Below, piece by piece: positions 45,405 through 56,123 of a stretch of 64,000 bases of DNA. The stretch is from Dryomyza anilis (taxonomy: Eukaryota > Arthropoda > Insecta > Diptera > Dryomyzidae). Under the pieces are notes generated by a model. It was not told where the DNA came from and searched no databases. It worked only from the letters and a program-made list of their open reading frames with translations. Position 1 is the stretch's first letter. Every line of letters begins with the position of its first letter. A program made the position numbers and the translations under genes. The stretch is taken from the NCBI GenBank assembly GCA_951804985.1, contig OX638133.1, positions 25,264,963-25,328,962 on the forward strand, given 5' to 3'.

Positions 45405-46575
45405 AATAATTTTTTTTGTTATAAATTGAATTTTTAGTGACAAATTGAATTATTAGTGAAAATTGGTTTTTAGTGAAAATTTGAATTTTAAGTAAAAATT
45501 GAATTTTAAGAAAAAATTAAATTTTAAGTAAAAATTGAATTTTTAGTGAAAAATTGAATTTTTAGTTAAAAATGGAATTTTTAGTGAAAAATTGAATTTT
45601 TAGTGAAAAATTGAATTTTTAGTAAAAAATTGATTATTGAGTGAAAAAATGAGTTTTTAGCGAAAATTGAAATTTTAGTGAAAAATTTAAAGTATAGTGA
45701 AAATTTGTATTTTAAATAAATTTTTTTAGTGAAAATTTCAATTTTTAGTGAAAAATTCAATTTTTAGTGAAAAATTCAATTTTTAGTGAAAAATTCAATT
45801 TTTAGTGAAAAATTCAATTTTTAGTGAAAAATTCAATTTTTAGTGAAAAATTCAATTTTTAGTGAAAAATTCAATTTTTAGTGAAAATTTGAATTTTTAG
45901 TGAAAAATTCAATTTTTAGTGAAAAATTCAATTTTTAGTGAAAAATTCAATTTTTAGTGAAAAATTCAATTTTTAGTGAAAATTTGAATTTTTGGTGAAA
46001 AATTGAATTTTTGGTGAAAATTTGAATTTTTAGTGAAAAGTTGAAAGTTTAGTAAGAAATTGAATTTTTTGTGAAATTGAAAATTAAATTTTTAGTGAAA
46101 AATTGAATTTTTAGTGAAAATTTGAATTTATTGTGAAAAATTGAATTTTTAGTGAAAAATTGAATTTTATAGTAAAAAGTTTAATTTTAAGTGAAAATTT
46201 AATTTTTTAATGATATATTGAATTTTTAGTGAAAAATTAAATTTTAAGTTAAAAATTGAATTTTAAAAGAAAAATTTAATTTTTAGTGAAAAATTGAATT
46301 TTTATTGAAAATTTGAATTTTTAGTGAAAATTTAAATTTTTAATGAAAAATTGAATTTTTAGTGAAAAATTGAATTTTTAGTGCAAAATTGAATTTTTAG
46401 TAAAAAATTGAATTTTTAGTGAAAAATTGTATTTTTAGTGCAAAATTTAATTTTTAGTGAAAATTTTAATTTTTAATGAAAAATCGAATTTTTACTGAAA
46501 AATTGAATTTTTAGTACAAAATTGAATTTTTAGTGAAATTTTTTTAGTGAAAATTTGAATTAATAGTGAAAAATA
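45405..46575 (+). repeat. Large 19-bp array, GAATTTTTAGTGAAAAATT
   Basis: About 60 units are seen. A central block (about 45735-45975) is homogeneous with the variant TTCAATTTTTAGTGAAAAA, and degenerate units flank it. This is the pattern expected when an array is homogenised locally by recent amplification. It is the same family as 14815-15265 and 16385-16560. Confidence 0.92.
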
Positions 46576-46699
46576 TACTCTCTTTCAAAAAAGAATTCCC
46601 TTTCAAAACAATTTTTTTAAAGACAATTTATTACCGGGCAATTATACCTTGAACTGGCTTACTCGGACAATTTATTCCAAATTCTTTCACAAATTACCC

Positions 46700-47500
46700 A
46701 TTCGTTGCGAGATCAAGGAAAAGTAGAATATACACGATATCGGACACGTGCTCCTACCCTAGTAGAAATTTTGGTAGGGCCATGCTCATGAACTGATCAT
46801 GTCATCATTTGAGATGATCGGGATATGACGAGGCCCACGATGTCCTTGTAACGCAGTGTCCTGATCATGTACTCACCTCAGGCAATGATCATGTACTGAT
46901 CGGGTAATTCCCCATATCGTTATTTATCTGACCATTGCCTTGTTAAGACATGAGCATACGAAAGCACTACAATACCCGATGAAATAAAATATCATACCTC
47001 AATGAAACCTGATCATTGCCCGATGAAAATGTCTTTATGAGGAACAACTAATGTAGCTTTGATCGGGACCATTGGCTGTTTAGATAATGCAAACCCTGCT
47101 ATGGTGAGCATGATAAGGCAATTATCATATTTGCTCTAATAGGGGTTACCTGACGAAACCCCGATCATTTCCCGATGGCGCAAATCGGGCAAATTTCCAC
47201 TAGGGTAGCGACATTGAGCGTCAAATTGGTTCTACAAGATATGTAGATTTCGATACGTTCTGTCGGAGTTTCGTCGGTACGAGACATTTTGCGAAATTGA
47301 AAAAAATATACTCAAAGTTCGAGATTTCATCGAAAAATGTTCCGATATCGATGCAATAAATGATTATATATTGTAGCTTGTCTAAGAATATTAATATAAA
47401 GGAAAATTTTAAAATTATAATCGATATAGCAACGAGATCGAACTTTTTTATAGAATTTATTTGATAAATCTTTAATCAGAGGTCTCCGAGAGATGGCAGA
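46700..47500 (+). mobile_element. GATATC-rich MITE-like repeat, copy 5, split by a second MITE
   Basis: CACGATATCGGACACGTG on the left and AGCGACATTGAGCGTCAAATTGG, shown in part, on the right are contiguous in copy 1 (7711-7760). Here they are separated by 46757-47205. It ends GGTCTCCGAGAGATGGCAG and ACTGAG at about 47500. Confidence 0.7.
46757..47205. mobile_element. 449-bp MITE with CCCTAGTRGAAATT TIRs
   Basis: Left CCCTAGTAGAAATT and right AATTTCCACTAGGG are inverted. TA lies at both outer sides. The interior is rich in CCGATCATTGCC and ATGATCATG words in both orientations. It is non-coding. Short related words (TTAGGGTAAATTT) occur near 7490, 11120 and 31100. Confidence 0.8.
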
Positions 47501-47509
47501 CTGAGTAGT

Positions 47510-47760
47510 TTTAAATGATTATAAAATTGAGATACAATTGAGTTTCAAATGAGTTACAAAAGAGTTACAAAAGAGTTACAAAATGACAAATTTACAAATG
47601 AGTATAAGTTGTCAATTAGTCACAAATGAGTTCCAATTGAGGTTCAGAGCATATATAAATGATTTACAATTATGTTTTAAGAGTTAAAAATGAGTTACAT
47701 TAAAGTTAAAGATTGTTAAATGTCACTTTGAATATAAAAACCATATTTTGTATGAAGAAG
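47510..47760 (+). repeat. GAGTTACAAA short-word array
   Basis: Imprecise repeats of ATGAGTTACAAAAGAGTTAC are present, about a dozen words. It is non-coding. Confidence 0.65.
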
Positions 47761-49030
47761 AGGTAAAACTTACGTAGTCATAAATTAACTTTAGTTTTAT
47801 TTTAATTTTTGCAATGACGGAACATGACGTATTAGTGATTTACTTATGCGAATATAGTTGAAGCTATTTAGAATTTTTCCCAAAGACAATTCATTTTTGA
47901 GATATGTTTTCACAGAGACAATTCATTCTCGAACCTTTAATGTCTAGATAATTCTTACACGATACAATGTTTATCTTTCCATTTGTAGAACACATCGAAG
48001 GTGTTTCATATTTTTTTAATCTGCATTGGTACGTTTTTGTGTGGTGAGTTCAGGTGTGGTAGGATGTGGTGAGTTCAAGTGTGATGAGTTTTCGGTGTGA
48101 TGAGTTTAGGTAGTTTAGATATTTTTGGAGTAGTTAACCTTCGTGTAAACTATCATTGATAAATTTAGAAATAAAATTTCAATAGACCATCCCACGATCT
48201 TTTGTCCAAACCCATCCACATTAAATGACTTCGATAAGTAAACAAGATTTATTCTCTTTGATTTTGAGTAGTTAATTTATTGAGAATTAAAAATCGAAAA
48301 GAACACGCACAACTTTTGCTGTATTCTTCGTAAAATTTATATAACTGTTGTTGTTTTCATCGTTCTTGCTTTGTCCGTAATATTCAACCGTATGCTTTGT
48401 TTTGCGATGTTCTGTTGAATGTAACTAAGAGAAATTATTCTTGATATGCAGAAATCATATTCTCAGGTTCAAAAAAGTAACTAAGTGCAATTATACTTGA
48501 TATGCAGACGTTTTTATTCGGTGGACGCGAGATAACGGCATGATATACATTATATGCATGTGTGCGTTTTCACGAATAGAACAACAAAGCACAGCCAGAC
48601 AAGACAGCGTTCGTGTAAGCAAGATAGAAAAAATTACAGTTATACGAACACAGAAACAACATTAACCTCTGCATTAACAAGAGTAATTGGTCTTAGTTAC
48701 TTTTAGATAACTAAGTAGATCGGTATTTTCATTCCGTGTATCTAGTATTCTGTCCAAGTACAACAATAGCCGTACATTTGATTCGGTTCATATTGAACTT
48801 TACTCGGAACATACATTTCCACAGACAGACTTACAAAAATATATAATAGATTTATTATAAACAAGTTGATTTGAATATTTAGTGAATATGATTATTTAAT
48901 ATCTCTATCATTTATTTTTTTCTACCCATTAATTTTTCAAAAACATATTTTATAAATTTCTTTTCAAGCAAATTTCTCTAAAACTCTGAAATATTCTTGG
49001 TGTACATTTCAAGACATTGTTGCACAAAAA
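47761..49030. other. AT-rich stretch, no gene seen
   Basis: A small GTGGTGAGTTCAGGTGTG cluster at 48038-48110 is a degenerate relative of the 15-bp minisatellite. Otherwise nothing is recognised. Confidence 0.45.
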
Positions 49031-49033
49031 CGC

Positions 49034-49432
49034 ATGACATCTCTTTTAAATAGTTCAAAAATAGTTCATGTCAAACGTTTGGAATTGCACAAAATTCTGG
49101 CCAAAAGTCAGAGAAAATTTCATTGTATGCTGGCTCCTCCATCTAGTGGAGGAAGGACAGTAATCGAAAAACTTCTTTCTACTGAGTAAGTCGGAGATAA
49201 TTATGTGCGGTTAGTTAGTTTTCTAATGATTCCTTAAGGGGTGGCCTTGCAGTATTTGTCTTCAAGACAATGTATTAAATATTCAAGAAAAAATGCAAAT
49301 ATATCTCATATTGAAAAGTTTGATTTAACGGACAAAGTATTCATTAAAGACTTGAGACCGACAAAGATGAAGATACATTTGAGAAAATTAAATAAAAGTT
49401 TAGACTTTATAATTACCACTGTTCAAAAATAA
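49034..49432 (+). CDS. Possible small two-exon gene, unrecognised
   Basis: An open segment from an ATG at about 49034 reads MTSLLNSSKIVHVKRLELHK and then CMLAPPSSGGRTVIEKLL, reaching a GTAAGT donor at about 49186. Downstream, a GCAG acceptor at about 49251 precedes an open frame that reads YLSSRQCIKYSRKNANISH, is lysine-rich and ends at a TAA at 49432. The join is not clean: the donor phase fits a shorter frame better than the long one. I know no family for it. It may be chance. Confidence 0.2.
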
Positions 49433-50467
49433 GAATATTGTTCGTTGATTCAAATTACCTAAACCTACACTATATGTTTTTTCAATTCTCATTTGTTAAT
49501 AGGTGATAAGTGTACCGTAGTTCATAAATGTTTCATTATATCGATTAAATATATGAAGAACACTTAGAATTCATTAGAAAACGTTGCAAAAACTTTACTT
49601 TTCGAAGAACAGTTAAAATACTTACCACAAGAGGTCTTATCTTCGGTCAAGCACCACCATAACATAGAGTATATAAATTTTTCATTGCAGTTATCGAGTA
49701 ATTTCCACAAAATAAAATAAAAACACCAAACAGCGGATCTACGGATCCCAAGTTTCTGCTGCAGTTTTTCTCATTAACTTCTCCATCAAATATTCATTGA
49801 GCTGACGTTCAAGTAAACTTCCTTCCATAACTTTGGCATAAGCAAAGAGGACCATTAAAGTAGCTGATGATGATGTTGTTGATGCTGATGATCATGATGA
49901 AAAAGTAGAAATAGTCCAAGAGGAAGATGAAGAATAGTAGCGATTTCCATTGGGACCCAAAATTGGTTTCCTTTCGAGCGAGCGTTGGCAAAATGCCAAA
50001 ATTGCACAAATTTATACCAAAAGAAAATCCAAAGTCAAACTTAAGTTCAGTGCTTGGCTTTTGGGCAAAAATCGTTGTCGTTTTTGGCCACATTGCATGC
50101 GAGTCTCTGGGAGCTCTTAGCCAAAGATAAAACTTCCTAATGCCATATGAATGGGTGTTGTGTATGTGTCTGTCTGTCTGTAGAGTGAGTGTGAGTATGA
50201 AGTACTCGTATAACATCAGAAATTTCAGCAGCATGAAGTTATGAATACTTCATCAGCTGCATCCAGAAATGTAGGTACGTAATTTTGACAGGATGTGGTG
50301 TCAGATATCAACACTTCCGCTTTCGCATGTGTTGAGGAATTTTCGCGGATGCAACTGAAAATGTTAAACAAAAATGTGTCAGTGTAAACTTTTAGCATAC
50401 ATGAAAAATTAAATAAAACTATAGAATGACGTTGGAGAAAAGTTTCAAAAATTAAAAAAAAAAAATG
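49433..50467. other. No gene identified; GAT microsatellite
   Basis: GATGATGATG repeats are at 49866-49930. A less AT-rich patch spans 49930-50150. ORFs on both strands (49809-50234 minus, 49927-50130 plus) are not recognisable. Confidence 0.35.
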
Positions 50468-51085
50468 TCTGTCTGTATCTCTGTTCAAATTACGATTATG
50501 GGAATACTGGATAAGCTAGATCAATGCAACTATGTAGTCAGAAAGCCTATATATCTACGCTGTTTGGCATTGAAAATGAGTGTGATCAGTATATCTTGAT
50601 GTTCAGTATATCTTCCGCCCATTTTTGTGCATATACCTCATATACCAATAAATCTACGGTAAACTTTTACCGAAAGAAGAGAATATTTAGTATAGTAAAT
50701 CATGTAAGAAATTGTCCAAGTTGTTGCGAACGGTACTCTCACACATAATTTCGAAATACTATGATTTGCAGTATAACAAACGTCAATTTGAACAAAAGCG
50801 ATACTGTTTGCCTGTCAGAATCTCTGTTCAAATCACGATTATAGGAAAACTGGATAAGCTAGATCAATGCAACTAAAAAGTCAAAAAGCTTATATATCTA
50901 CGATGTTTGGTATTGAAAATGAGCGTGATCGGTTGATGTTCAGTATCTGTTCCGTCCATTTTTGTACATATACCTCATGTACCACTAAATCTACGGGAAA
51001 CGTTTAACCGAAAGAAGAGAACTTTTAGTATGGTAAAACATATAAAAAATTGTCCAAGTTGTTACGAACAGTACTCTCACACATT
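50468..51085 (+). repeat. About 343-bp tandem duplication
   Basis: 50468-50745 and 50811-51085 share long ordered words: TCTCTGTTCAAAT, GGATAAGCTAGATCAATGC, TTTTTGTRCATATACCTCAT, CCGAAAGAAGAGAA and GTACTCTCACACAT. Identity is moderate, so the duplication is not recent. A weaker relative of the leading words is at about 31400-31450. Confidence 0.75.
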
Positions 51086-51340
51086 TGCAGTTCAACAAAA
51101 CGACAATTTAAACCACCCTAATCTGAATATTTTAAACATTTCGAATTATAAACCTTACACAACTCTTAAGGGAATGCTCTTTCTATCTCGTCTACGATAA
51201 AAAGATCGCGTTCAAAACAAATCTAAGAATTAGGTACGAATATAAGATTAGTTTAAACCTATCATTGGTTATCACAAACATTTAAGTAAATTTTAATTTT
51301 GTAGTTGTTCGCTAAATTTTTCGTTATCAGTACCGCATAA

Positions 51341-52416
51341 GAATGGATTCAGCCTTCCCTTCGCTTAATATGGGCGCTGTGGACATTGTGGAGACAGCTG
51401 CTCTTGACGTTCTGGGCAAATCAATTCAATGTGACCTCCGTTGGAATGCCCAAATGTTTGATTTGTCGAATGAAGCGGTCAAGTGACTTAGTATTTAGAA
51501 CGGTGTAAGACACCGACTTTACTTCTGCTGACTAATGCACTATATATACCACCGGGATGTCCGAGTATTCCTATATTTGGTCTTACAGAAACAAAATTCG
51601 CACATTTGAGCAGGGGTTTTAAATCCTCTTTTGATTTCCTGGACCGAATACAACAACGTGCGATATATTCGTTCTTAAATGGGGGGTCATCATAGGATCA
51701 AATATTGATCATAGGTCATCAATATTTGATCCTCTATTAGTGCTCTTGAGCACCGAAGCACTGTTGGTTATGTGAGTCTGTTTTGTAGTTAATACAACGG
51801 AAATTATTCGAGGGAAATACATGTGGCCTTATTCAACTAGTTCGTGTGTTCTCTCTTTCTCCTCGGGCATCCAAGAACCAAGCGCACTCCTTAGTAGATC
51901 ACTCGTCTCTCAACAGAACCACGCATTACAGAGAAATTTCATCTTTAGTCGCACGATATGTTTGTGGAACAATCTCAGGCAGACGATCAGGCCAAACTAT
52001 TATTATTTCATAATAATAGTTTGGCGCTGCAGTTCTATAAGAACTTAGACGAGCGCTCTCACCATTTTGAGCAATGCGTGATATATTTGTACTCAAAGTG
52101 TTGGGACCTACAGTTTAATGCTGAATCCGAACGGCGAGTGAGACCTTTTCATAAGCAATGTTTACCTCACGTAGGGTTGCCATTTACTGCCGAGAGGTAG
52201 TGCGGTATTGAAAAATGATTCAATGAAAAGATGTTGTTAGCCCCTGTCCAGACTTGAACTGGGACCTTTCGGCTCGCAGTCGAACGCACCAACCTTGAGC
52301 TACCGACGCTACAAAACTTTATACTAGGTTAGATATAGACAAGATGTAAATAAATCATCCTACTCTACGATCAAACTTTTGAATTGCATCCTCTGAGCGT
52401 TGGTTAATTTGTAAAA
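51341..52416 (+). mobile_element. Decayed jockey/CR1-like LINE, copy 4, split by a SINE
   Basis: CTTAATATGGGCGCTGTGGA, CTTGACGTTCTGGGCAAATC and GTGACCTCCGTTGGAATG match the ORF2 thumb of the minus-strand LINE. Later parts match its 3' region to about 51985. After the SINE (to 52312), the last bases CATCCTCTGAGCGTTGG then TTAATTTGTAAA (about 52388-52415) complete the 3' end. It has many substitutions, stops and indels, and is older than the copy at 42453-43033. Confidence 0.8.
52008..52312 (-). mobile_element. tRNA-derived SINE, copy D
   Basis: The minus-strand head is at about 52235-52312 (CTCAAGGTTGGTGCG, with box B GTTCAAGTCTGG). The body is as in the other copies, with more substitutions. 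The tail TAATAATAGTTTGGCGC is preceded on the plus strand by GCCAAACTATTATTAT (51991-52006), forming a short inverted repeat at the junction. Confidence 0.8.
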
Positions 52417-52514
52417 CAAAAAGTTTAAATAAGGCACTCTCAGATTTTCCTCATCTCTGTCCCAAAAACGTTCCACACTTCTAACCTTTCTCATATTTGT
52501 TCCAACATCCACAG

Positions 52515-54010
52515 ATACCTATCGATATACCCCGTAACTTTACAGCCTCGGATGCTTCGAACGAACAGCGTCTTGCCTATTTCCGTGAGAACATCGGCGT
52601 CAACATGCATCATTGGCACTGGCATTTGGTTTAACCAGCGGGAAATTCACGTGAGGTTGTTGCCGAGGATCGTCGTGGTGAGTCATTCTACTACATGCAT
52701 CATCAGGTGATCGCACGTTACGACACCGAACGTATGTGCAACAATTTGTCGCGCACCGTGCCACTGAGCAATTTGCGCGAACCAATTGCCCAAGGCTATT
52801 TCCCGAAGATCCTTAGCAGCGTTCACAATCACACCTACGCTGGACGCATCTCTCAAAAGAGAAGGCAACAACTTCGAAATTGCCGATCTTAAACGTTGGC
52901 GCGATCGCATCTTTGCGGCCAACGATCAGGGCTTCTCTATGGATGTAAGTCAAAAGAATACAGTCAAATTTTAATTTTCTTTAAATTACGCATATTATTT
53001 TAACAGCCTGCAGGCAATCGTATGTCATTGGACGAAGTACGCGGCATCGATATTCTCGGCGACATGGTCGAACCATCATCGCTCTCGGTCAACCGTCAAT
53101 TTTACGGCAGTCTGCATAACACTGGTCACAATGTGATCTCATAGGTGCACGATCCGGCGAACCATCATCTGGAGGATTTCGGTGTGATGGGCGATGTGAC
53201 CACAGCCATGCGTGATCCAATTTTCTACAAATGGCACGGCTTCTTCGACAATCTTTTCAACAAGCACAAGACATTGTTGCTACATTACAACGAGTCACAT
53301 CTGGGTTTCGGTGGCATTCAAATCAACAACATTGAAGCCAAAATTAAGTATCCCAATGCACGTCCCATATTGGGCCAAATCTGATGTGGATCTGGCAGCC
53401 GGTCTTGATTTTGGTCCCAATGGCAATGTTTATGCCACATTCACACATCTGGCACATACACCGTTCGAGTACAACGTCAATGTGACGAATAGCTCCGGCA
53501 TGAAGAAGGGAACTTGCCGCATCTTCCTGGTGCCCAAGGCTGACGAACGTGGCACCGTACTGACGTTGGAGCAAAAGCGTTCAATGGCCATTGAAATGGA
53601 TAAATTCACCGTGAACTGTATGCTAATCTAAAGCTTAATATATCTTGGAAATTAACTTAAATTAATTTCCATATTTTCAGTGCGTCCTGGTCAGAATACT
53701 ATAAATCGTCGTTCCGATGAGTCGAGCGTTACCATTCCCTATGAGCGCTCCTTCCGTCGAGTTGGCCGCAGCGCTCAACCCCAGACGGGCAATGAGTTGG
53801 AATACTATAAATCGTCGTTCCGATGAGTCGAGCGTTACCATTCCCTTTGAGCGCTCCTTCCGTCGAGTTGGCCGAAGCGCTCAACCCCAGACGGGCAATG
53901 AGTTGGCCAGTTTCCAATTCTGCGGTTGTGGCTGGCCAGCGCATTTACTACTGCCAAAAGGTAAAGCAGTGGGTATGGTCTTTGTTTTGTTTGTCATGAT
54001 GTCGGACTAA
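52515..54010 (+). pseudogene. Prophenoloxidase pseudogene, 5' truncated, introns retained
   Basis: Relic of a haemolymph type-3 copper oxidase. Exons: 52515-52944, 53007-53617 and 53681 onward, with intact GT-AG junctions, so it is not a retrocopy. The copper-A region shows [13 protein letters not shown] and FYYMHHQVIARYDTERM. The copper-B region shows GHNVIS, then VHDPANHHLEDFGVMGD and FYKWHGFF. The C-terminal part has DVDLAAGLDFGPNGNVYATF, RIFLVPKADERG, EMDKFTV and CGCGWPAHLLLPKG. Damage: TAA at 52632-52634 and TAG at 53142-53144, each where the family has tyrosine; frameshifts at about 52855-52861 and 53378-53385; a 106-bp tandem duplication (53695-53800, 53801-53906); stop at about 54008. 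The N-terminal third is absent; LINE and SINE relics lie just upstream. Confidence 0.92.
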
Positions 54011-54039
54011 CAACAGGTTCGTTTTTAATTCTTTATGTA

Positions 54040-54380
54040 AAGAACTGTACCGAAATCGATTTAAAAATGTGTGGAATCGGAATCGAAACCCATATATATA
54101 TTTTTTTTGGTTGGAACTGGATTCAGAACCGGAACCGCTATTTTTCAAATCTTGAAACAATATTCCATGGATTTTATTCCCTCTTTGGGACCGCAAAAAA
54201 CCGGCATTGCAATAGGAACCGGAATCGGAACCGTCATTAAAAAATGTGTGGAACCGGAATCGGAACCCGAACCCGTACAATTTTTTGGTAGAAACCGCAA
54301 TCGGAACCGCTATTGTAAAAAATCTTGGAACCAGAACCGGAACCGATATTCTAAAGGGTTTTACCCTGTTTATAATATTA
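54040..54380 (+). repeat. GGAACCGGAATCGG array
   Basis: It is the same module as 16560-17290, plus orientation, starting about 30 bp after the prophenoloxidase relic. Both strands are open over it (53948-54388 minus, 54071-54496 plus) because the module lacks stop words. I do not call a gene. Confidence 0.82.
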
Positions 54381-54384
54381 TTAT

Positions 54385-54580
54385 TCACGTTTTGCCTAGT
54401 TTTTCATGTGATTCCGTGCGTTTTTTGTGTTTTTCCGTGCTTCTGCATGTCTTTCTATATCCCGTGTTTTATTGTGCTTCTCGTGCGTGTCTTTAAATTT
54501 AGTCGTCGGGCTCGTGCTAGTGCGTGTCACCTATCGGCGTGCCCGTGCCAACAAAAAAAGACACGCGCCCATCTCTAGTT
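54385..54580 (+). repeat. CGTGCC-rich module with CATCTCTAGT end
   Basis: It is closely related to 24822-25018, ending GCGCCCATCTCTAGT. It follows a GGAACC array, the same order of modules as in the composite element at 22921-25018. Confidence 0.7.
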
Positions 54581-54619
54581 TGTACCGTTGAACGTTGACC
54601 GACCGTTTTTTTATTCCAG

Positions 54620-54790
54620 TGAAATTAGTGATGCGCTAATGCAAGAACATTATAGGTCTTTTTCTATCTCTTGTTCTTCTAGGGAAGTTCTTGTTCTTAC
54701 ATCTGCAAGTCGATCTTGTACTTGTTCAATGCAAGACTCTTGTTGCAAGACTGACTGCAGCAAAAGTCTTGCAATTCTTGCATATTTTAC
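54620..54790 (+). repeat. TCTTGTTCTTGCAAG word cluster
   Basis: Imprecise repeats of CTTGTTCTTG and GCAAGACTCTTG occur. A relative lies at the right edge of the window (63890-64000). It is non-coding. Confidence 0.6.
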
Positions 54791-54809
54791 GTTATCAGAA
54801 AAACACCGA

Positions 54810-55350
54810 ATCGGTACTGGAACCGTTTTGATTTTTGAAACCGAAACCGGAAACTGAACCGTTATTAAAAAAATGGGTGTAACCGGAAGTCGAATCAGAA
54901 TTTCGAATTTGTTTGGTTAGAACAAGAGATGGGCACGTGATGGCACGGACACGCACGGGCACATCGATAGGTGACACACACGAGCACGAGCCCGACAACT
55001 AAATTTACAGGCACGCACGAGATGTACGATAAATCACGGTTTAAAAACACACGGAAAAACACAGCAAGCGAAACATGAAAAATACCGGAACCGTTTAGAT
55101 TTTTGGAACCGAAATATTAACAATGTGTGGAACCGGAACTGGAATATATTTTCTGGTTGGAATCGGAACCGCTATTTTAAAAATCGCGAAACCAGATTCG
55201 GAACAGATATTATAGTCCTTGTCAGGGAACGCAAACAATCGGAATCGGAACCATTATTAAAAAATTTATGGCATCAGAATTGAAACACATTTAATTTTTT
55301 GTTAGGAACCGGAACCATAATTTTAAAAATCTTGGAACCCGTATCGGTAA
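54810..55350 (+). repeat. GGAACC array enclosing an inverted CGTGCC module
   Basis: GGAACC modules at 54810-54920 and 55085-55350 flank 54925-55085. That inner part begins AGAGATGGGCACGTG and is the reverse complement of the 54385-54580 type. The order suggests one composite element inserted in another array, or an inversion. Confidence 0.7.
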
Positions 55351-55537
55351 TTCTCCTAAATCCATAAGTAAAACTAAAACAACAGCTTCTTGGTTTGTTA
55401 GTAAATATAAATATGATTGGTTAGTAAATATAAATATGTTGACAAATTTTAATAATTCGCGATTGTTAAGGTAAAAATGCAGTTTTTAAAATTACTTAAT
55501 ACAATAAGAATGTAACATTTATTTTACTGTTCAATTA
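55351..55537. other. AT-rich spacer
   Basis: A short duplicated phrase TTAGTAAATATAAATATG occurs at about 55397 and 55420. No gene. Confidence 0.4.
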
Positions 55538-55855
55538 ATGCTATATTCCTTCAGTACTTCTATAATAATATCTTTCATATTTTATTGTCTAACTGTATGC
55601 TCTTTTTTAGAATTTTTTTATGCTTTTCCTTGGCATACAAAACTATATTGTTCGAGTGAGGTTATTATAACTTGTAGCAGTACAAAGTACAAGCAATATG
55701 TGCTTCTTAAAGTCGTTGACGAGAGTCTGAATACAGAGAATTCATCGGAAATCTTTATTGACAGTCAGAAAGAAACATTTATATCATTCATATTTCATAT
55801 TATTTTCCGTGCAACAAATGGTAAATCTCTTTTTCTATTCTATTTATTATGTTAA
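55538..55855 (+). CDS. Small ORF, 105 codons, possible secreted or exon fragment, unrecognised
   Basis: The frame opens with a strongly hydrophobic stretch (SIIISFIFYCLTVCSFLEFF) that could be a signal peptide. A more ordinary segment follows (HTKLYCSSEVIITCSSTKY, then VVDESLNTENSSEIFIDSQK). A GTAAAT donor-like word follows ACAAATG at about 55821. No domain is recognised, and the window offers no partner exon. Lacking homology, it could equally be chance in AT-rich DNA. Confidence 0.2.
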   Translation: MLYSFSTSIIISFIFYCLTVCSFLEFFYAFPWHTKLYCSSEVIITCSSTKYKQYVLLKVVDESLNTENSSEIFIDSQKETFISFIFHIIFRATNGKSLFLFYLLC

Positions 55856-56123
55856 TTTAGTATGAATAAAGTAATATCTTTTATATTATTGATTAGTTTT
55901 TTTGATCTCAAAACTATATGTAATATGTGCAGCCTAATTGTTGACAAAATATACCATTTTTATTCGTAAAAAATATTTTCTATGAACATTCAATACATAA
56001 TATTATTGAACATGCTAGGACTGATTTTCTATTAACAGTCCAACTGTTCAGAGTACAATTACTTGAGATCAATAATATTTTTTTTTTAATTTTTTGAAAA
56101 AAAAAATCAGTTAACGAGACATA
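55856..56123. other. AT-rich spacer
   Basis: Nothing is recognised here apart from homopolymer A/T runs near 56075-56105. Confidence 0.5.

Noticed and set aside
45405..46575. CRISPR array
   Set aside because: Units are directly adjacent without spacers, are degenerate, and the context is eukaryotic.
53948..54496. Overlapping 141-146 codon ORFs on both strands with NRNRN / FRFRF repeats
   Set aside because: They are by-products of the GGAACCGGAATCGG array, which lacks stop words on either strand.
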